Source of the DNA: Botrytis cinerea B05.10
Lineage: Eukaryota > Ascomycota > Leotiomycetes > Helotiales > Sclerotiniaceae
Reading direction: 5' to 3'
Assembly: GCF_000143535.2 (NCBI RefSeq)
Contig: NC_037312.1
Span: forward strand, 930,001-994,000
Length of the DNA: 64,000 nt
The stretch's first letter is position 1, and every line of letters begins with the position of its first letter. Below, one piece after another: positions 61,095 to 64,000 of this stretch. The position numbers were made by a program, and so were the translations under genes. The notes below the pieces were generated by a model. The model was not told the origin of the DNA. It ran no database searches and saw only the letters and a program-made list of their open reading frames with translations.

Positions 61095-61806
61095 GCTATC
61101 GAGTTTCTTTCTGAGCAGTGCTCTTATTTTCATCTTTTCTCTTACAAAGCTTTTGACTCAGGTTTTCGGGATTAACGATACCATGATACAGATCACATTA
61201 TATAAAGATTTAGACTAGACTTGTGCTCATACCACTGGGTACGAATCTTGCGATTCGGAAAGTGGAAAGAGATACAGCTTGTACATATAGTTAGATTTCC
61301 TTTGTGTTGAGATAGGGGAATCAGTACCCGATGGAAGACAAAAGTAACAAAGATGATTGGAATTTTTCATATTCGACAGACTGATTGCTTATTTGCGGTG
61401 TGAGCGAATTGTGTACGCTTAGTGAAAGAAAATGCTTTGCACGGAAACTTCCACTTGGAGCAAAGGTGTAGCGAAATAACTAGTCGTTATCATGCAGGCG
61501 TATGTTGAATATAATTGAAGCCGATCATATGTTATTCGGGGTAGCTATGGACCCTTCAAAGAAAATGATTTAATTGAACAAGCCGAGTCTCTGTGATGTA
61601 CAGTCCACCAGTACGCCAACTGAAACAGCCAAACTCCAATATTTCCAGACGCCAGTCTCCATATACTTCCGTAGAGGCATGTTACCATCCATATTCCCCT
61701 GCCGATCATGTATTCATGATACATCCTTCGCTAATATAACACAAAAAACCTATAACTTCGTACAAACGTATCCCATGTCTTCACCATCTTGATTAGTCGT
61801 CTCTGT
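61095..61806. other. Convergent 3' flanks of the pseudo-phosphatase and glycosyltransferase-like genes
   Basis: About 700 bases with no supportable gene. Confidence 0.55.
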
Positions 61807-62977
61807 CTAATTCTCTTCAACTTCTTTCACAATCTCGCCTTTACGATTGTCGCCTGGGCACCTCTGCCTCTCCAACTTCATTGGCATTATCATCGCTAAC
61901 TCAGGACAATACTCGAAAATCTTTCTTCTCTGATCAGGGTCCTTCCAGACATCCTCCGGAAGTACCTCTCCTCCATCTCGTACATGGAATCCCATGGGTC
62001 TCTCATGGTATCTGTCTTCGACCGAGAAATGATCTTCCTTTTCACCGCTGGCTACTCGCGCTCCTGGCAGTAACGTGATACGTTTCCCATACCACTCATC
62101 CTCGGGGGTCGTATCATTGATTCGAGATTGGAATCCGAGTATCTTTTTCACTGTGGAAACTCTTCGGAATGAAAGCCCACCATTGCCTGCGAAGTGATCA
62201 CCGGCGACTCTACACAAATATGTTAGTATTTGTATCGAACAGTAGTAGGTTGCCCAAGAGCAAGAAACCTCTTACCTAGGAGCGCCAGCCCAATCATAGT
62301 CTAGCCAATCATTCAAACTTTCTTCCGAATTTCCACACATAATACTATCCGACTCATATTTGAGCAACCATTCGACCTCCGGCATAAATTCATCATAGAA
62401 TCGGACGTCCGTAAGCACCCTGAAAACATCCTCCTTACTATCCACCTTCCATGGCTTAGGAAGGACAATCAAATCCAGCTTTCCATTAGCCTTATGATAT
62501 TGTGTTGCGAAACTGCGGGATACAACTTCGACGCTCTTATTCGTGCCGATAAACACAAAGCGCCAATCCGGTGGCACAACGGAAATCATATGTAGAATTT
62601 GCGGGACGAGATGATGAATAGGTCTGCCTTCGATGAGGAGCGCAACTTTGGAGGCATTGAATTGCTCGCGCGGGTCATGGTTGGGATACCAGTCTACTTT
62701 GACGGCGGGAATCTTTTCGGCGGCAGATGATATTTTGTTTTTGATGTGTCCTTCAACTGCTGGCCGATATCGTGGGAGAAAATGTGCGATCCACCACCTA
62801 GTATGAATCATTAGATTTTGTTCTCTGATCTGTACCGCTTGTTTGTCTCTGAAGACAGGGCTGAATTGGGCGCAAGACTTACGTTGCTATCAGTGCTACC
62901 AGCAACAGAATTCTAGTTTTATTAATCACTAGTACTCCATTACCCAAAAGATTAGACCGAGAAGGCGACGACGACAT
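61807..62977 (-). CDS. Type II membrane glycosyltransferase-like protein (DUF5672)
   Basis: Probable Golgi glycosyltransferase of a poorly studied fungal and bacterial family. Exons are 62977-62883, 62797-62276 and 62209-61807, giving 339 residues. A short cytosolic tail is followed by one membrane helix rebuilt across the first intron (ILLLVALIATWWIAHFL, about 23-39). The lumenal domain carries WRFVFIGTNKS, then LLKYESDSIMC and LNDWLDYDWAGAPR, and GNGGLSFRRVS, rebuilt across the second intron. These are the signature blocks of DUF5672; the D in YESDS is a candidate metal ligand. The C-terminus PMGFHVRDG is also family-typical. Donor and acceptor sugars are unknown. Confidence 0.82.
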
Positions 62978-64000
62978 TATGTTCGCACAGCAAGAAGAAG
63001 TACAGCTCCAGTAAACTTAGAATAAGTGAATGACAAGAAACCAAATCGTTTTCCGCAATAGTAATACAAAAATGAGAAACTCAGAATAGCAATTGGGCTA
63101 GAATGGAGAAATGGATTCGACCTGCCACCTTACATGGATGTGCATGATGACGCCTCTTTTAATCTAGACACGGTAGATTCATATCCCACAAGACGGAGAT
63201 TCAATGGCGGAGATATGATGTGATATGGGACGAGAAGACAGGAAGCTGGATTACGATTTTCCCCAGCCAAGAGATTTAAAACGTGGTTTGGGCATTTAAT
63301 ATTATGGCGGGCGTGAATTTTAATCCGATTTCTGTGTTCTGACATGCCCCAATCTTTGTTATCTACGCACTGCTACCCTCTTCCTGATCCCGACGTCTAC
63401 AATCCCTGCGTGCATCTTTATGATGGAGATTTTGTATGCTACCAAAATCTATTGTGGGAAATATATCTCAACTATTGGTTATTCTTTTGGAGGATATAAA
63501 TATATACCCCAGGAACATAGGTACACTGCCACCCTCTTTTCAATTGGGAAACAATACAATGTATCTATTGGAATTTCTCGTTCCGGGGACGTGAGAAAAA
63601 AAGATATCATTTTCCGGAGAGTTCCTGTGGGGGGTTGCTTGCAAGACATGATGGCTGTGATGAGGAATGTGGGAAGCCCCCTTCATTTAGACGTCCCGCT
63701 TCCGCCACTAAGGAGAATTCCTCTGATCAGTCAGTAGTGATAGCTAGAGGGGGGGGGGAGAAGGAGCAAGTTTTGACAATCACAAGATCATAAGGTTATG
63801 CAAAATTTAGAAGAAAAATCACAAATGATTGTAACTAATAATTAGTCTATCTAATAAGCACCTGTAACTCCATATCATATACAATGAAGACCTTTTGACA
63901 TAAAATAGCCGAACCCCTATCCTTATTTACCAGACATCCCATACCATATTACCATCCCACTCCTCCGTCTGCAAAAGTTGGAAACTCCTTCCCGTGATGT
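62978..64000. other. Right-edge region, promoter of the glycosyltransferase-like gene and unassigned sequence
   Basis: No gene is called. A 105-codon plus frame with tandem ATGs (63420-63737) has no recognisable domain. A 10-base G run lies at 63749-63758. A gene extending in from the right edge cannot be excluded. Confidence 0.45.

Noticed and set aside
63420..63737. 105-codon plus frame with tandem ATGs near the right edge
   Set aside because: No domain, no visible continuation, near the window edge; not enough to call a gene.

Overview
This window is nuclear DNA of a filamentous ascomycete. Its genes carry many short introns (about 46-110 nt, occasionally longer, GT...AG, often with a CTAAC/CTAAT-like branch site). 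It encodes fungal-type Cla4, Cut12, Sec12, Sis1 and chitin deacetylase with CBM18 domains, and it has CT-rich promoters and a moderately AT-rich base composition. A Leotiomycete such as a Botrytis/Sclerotinia relative is my best guess, but that is an impression from protein style, not a search result. No mobile element, rRNA, tRNA or CRISPR array could be supported.

Layout, 1-21 kb. A P-type cation ATPase (minus, cut by the left edge) is followed by a 2.1 kb gap. Then comes a conserved block: tRNA dimethylallyltransferase (minus), ORC2 (minus), Cut12 (plus, sharing a promoter with ORC2), Cdc34-type E2 (plus), a Rup1-like UBA/UIM protein (plus) and Sis1-type DnaJ (minus, convergent with Rup1-like). 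Several of these act in DNA replication and mitosis or in protein turnover and folding.

Layout, 22-33 kb. This stretch is more accessory in character: a 2-oxoglutarate/Fe(II) dioxygenase (minus), a divergent argininosuccinate-synthase-like enzyme (plus), a free-standing AlaX-type tRNA-editing protein (plus), a nitrilase (minus) and an MFS monocarboxylate-type transporter (plus). They could form a loose metabolic neighbourhood, but the sequence alone does not prove it.

Layout, 33-46 kb. Housekeeping and signalling genes: Sec12 (minus), the PAK kinase Cla4 (minus), glycyl-tRNA synthetase (minus) and the ribosome-biogenesis factor Rpf1 (plus, divergent from GlyRS).

Layout, 46-64 kb. A poorly conserved stretch, then a second MFS transporter (plus), a secreted chitin deacetylase with three chitin-binding modules (plus), an N-terminal protein methyltransferase (plus), an unresolved membrane-anchored locus at 56-57.3 kb, a low-molecular-weight tyrosine phosphatase-like pseudoenzyme with a KH-like tail (plus), and a type II membrane glycosyltransferase-like protein (minus).

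Most notable: (i) the pseudo-phosphatase/KH-like protein at 60.3 kb; (ii) the argininosuccinate-synthase-like enzyme whose first coding exon is just ATG; (iii) two tRNA-related genes with paired in-frame AUGs that would give mitochondrial and cytosolic forms; (iv) a four-unit heat-shock element upstream of the Sis1 gene; and (v) ACGCG boxes in the ORC2-Cut12 shared promoter. Exon borders were read by eye from splice signals and reading-frame continuity.
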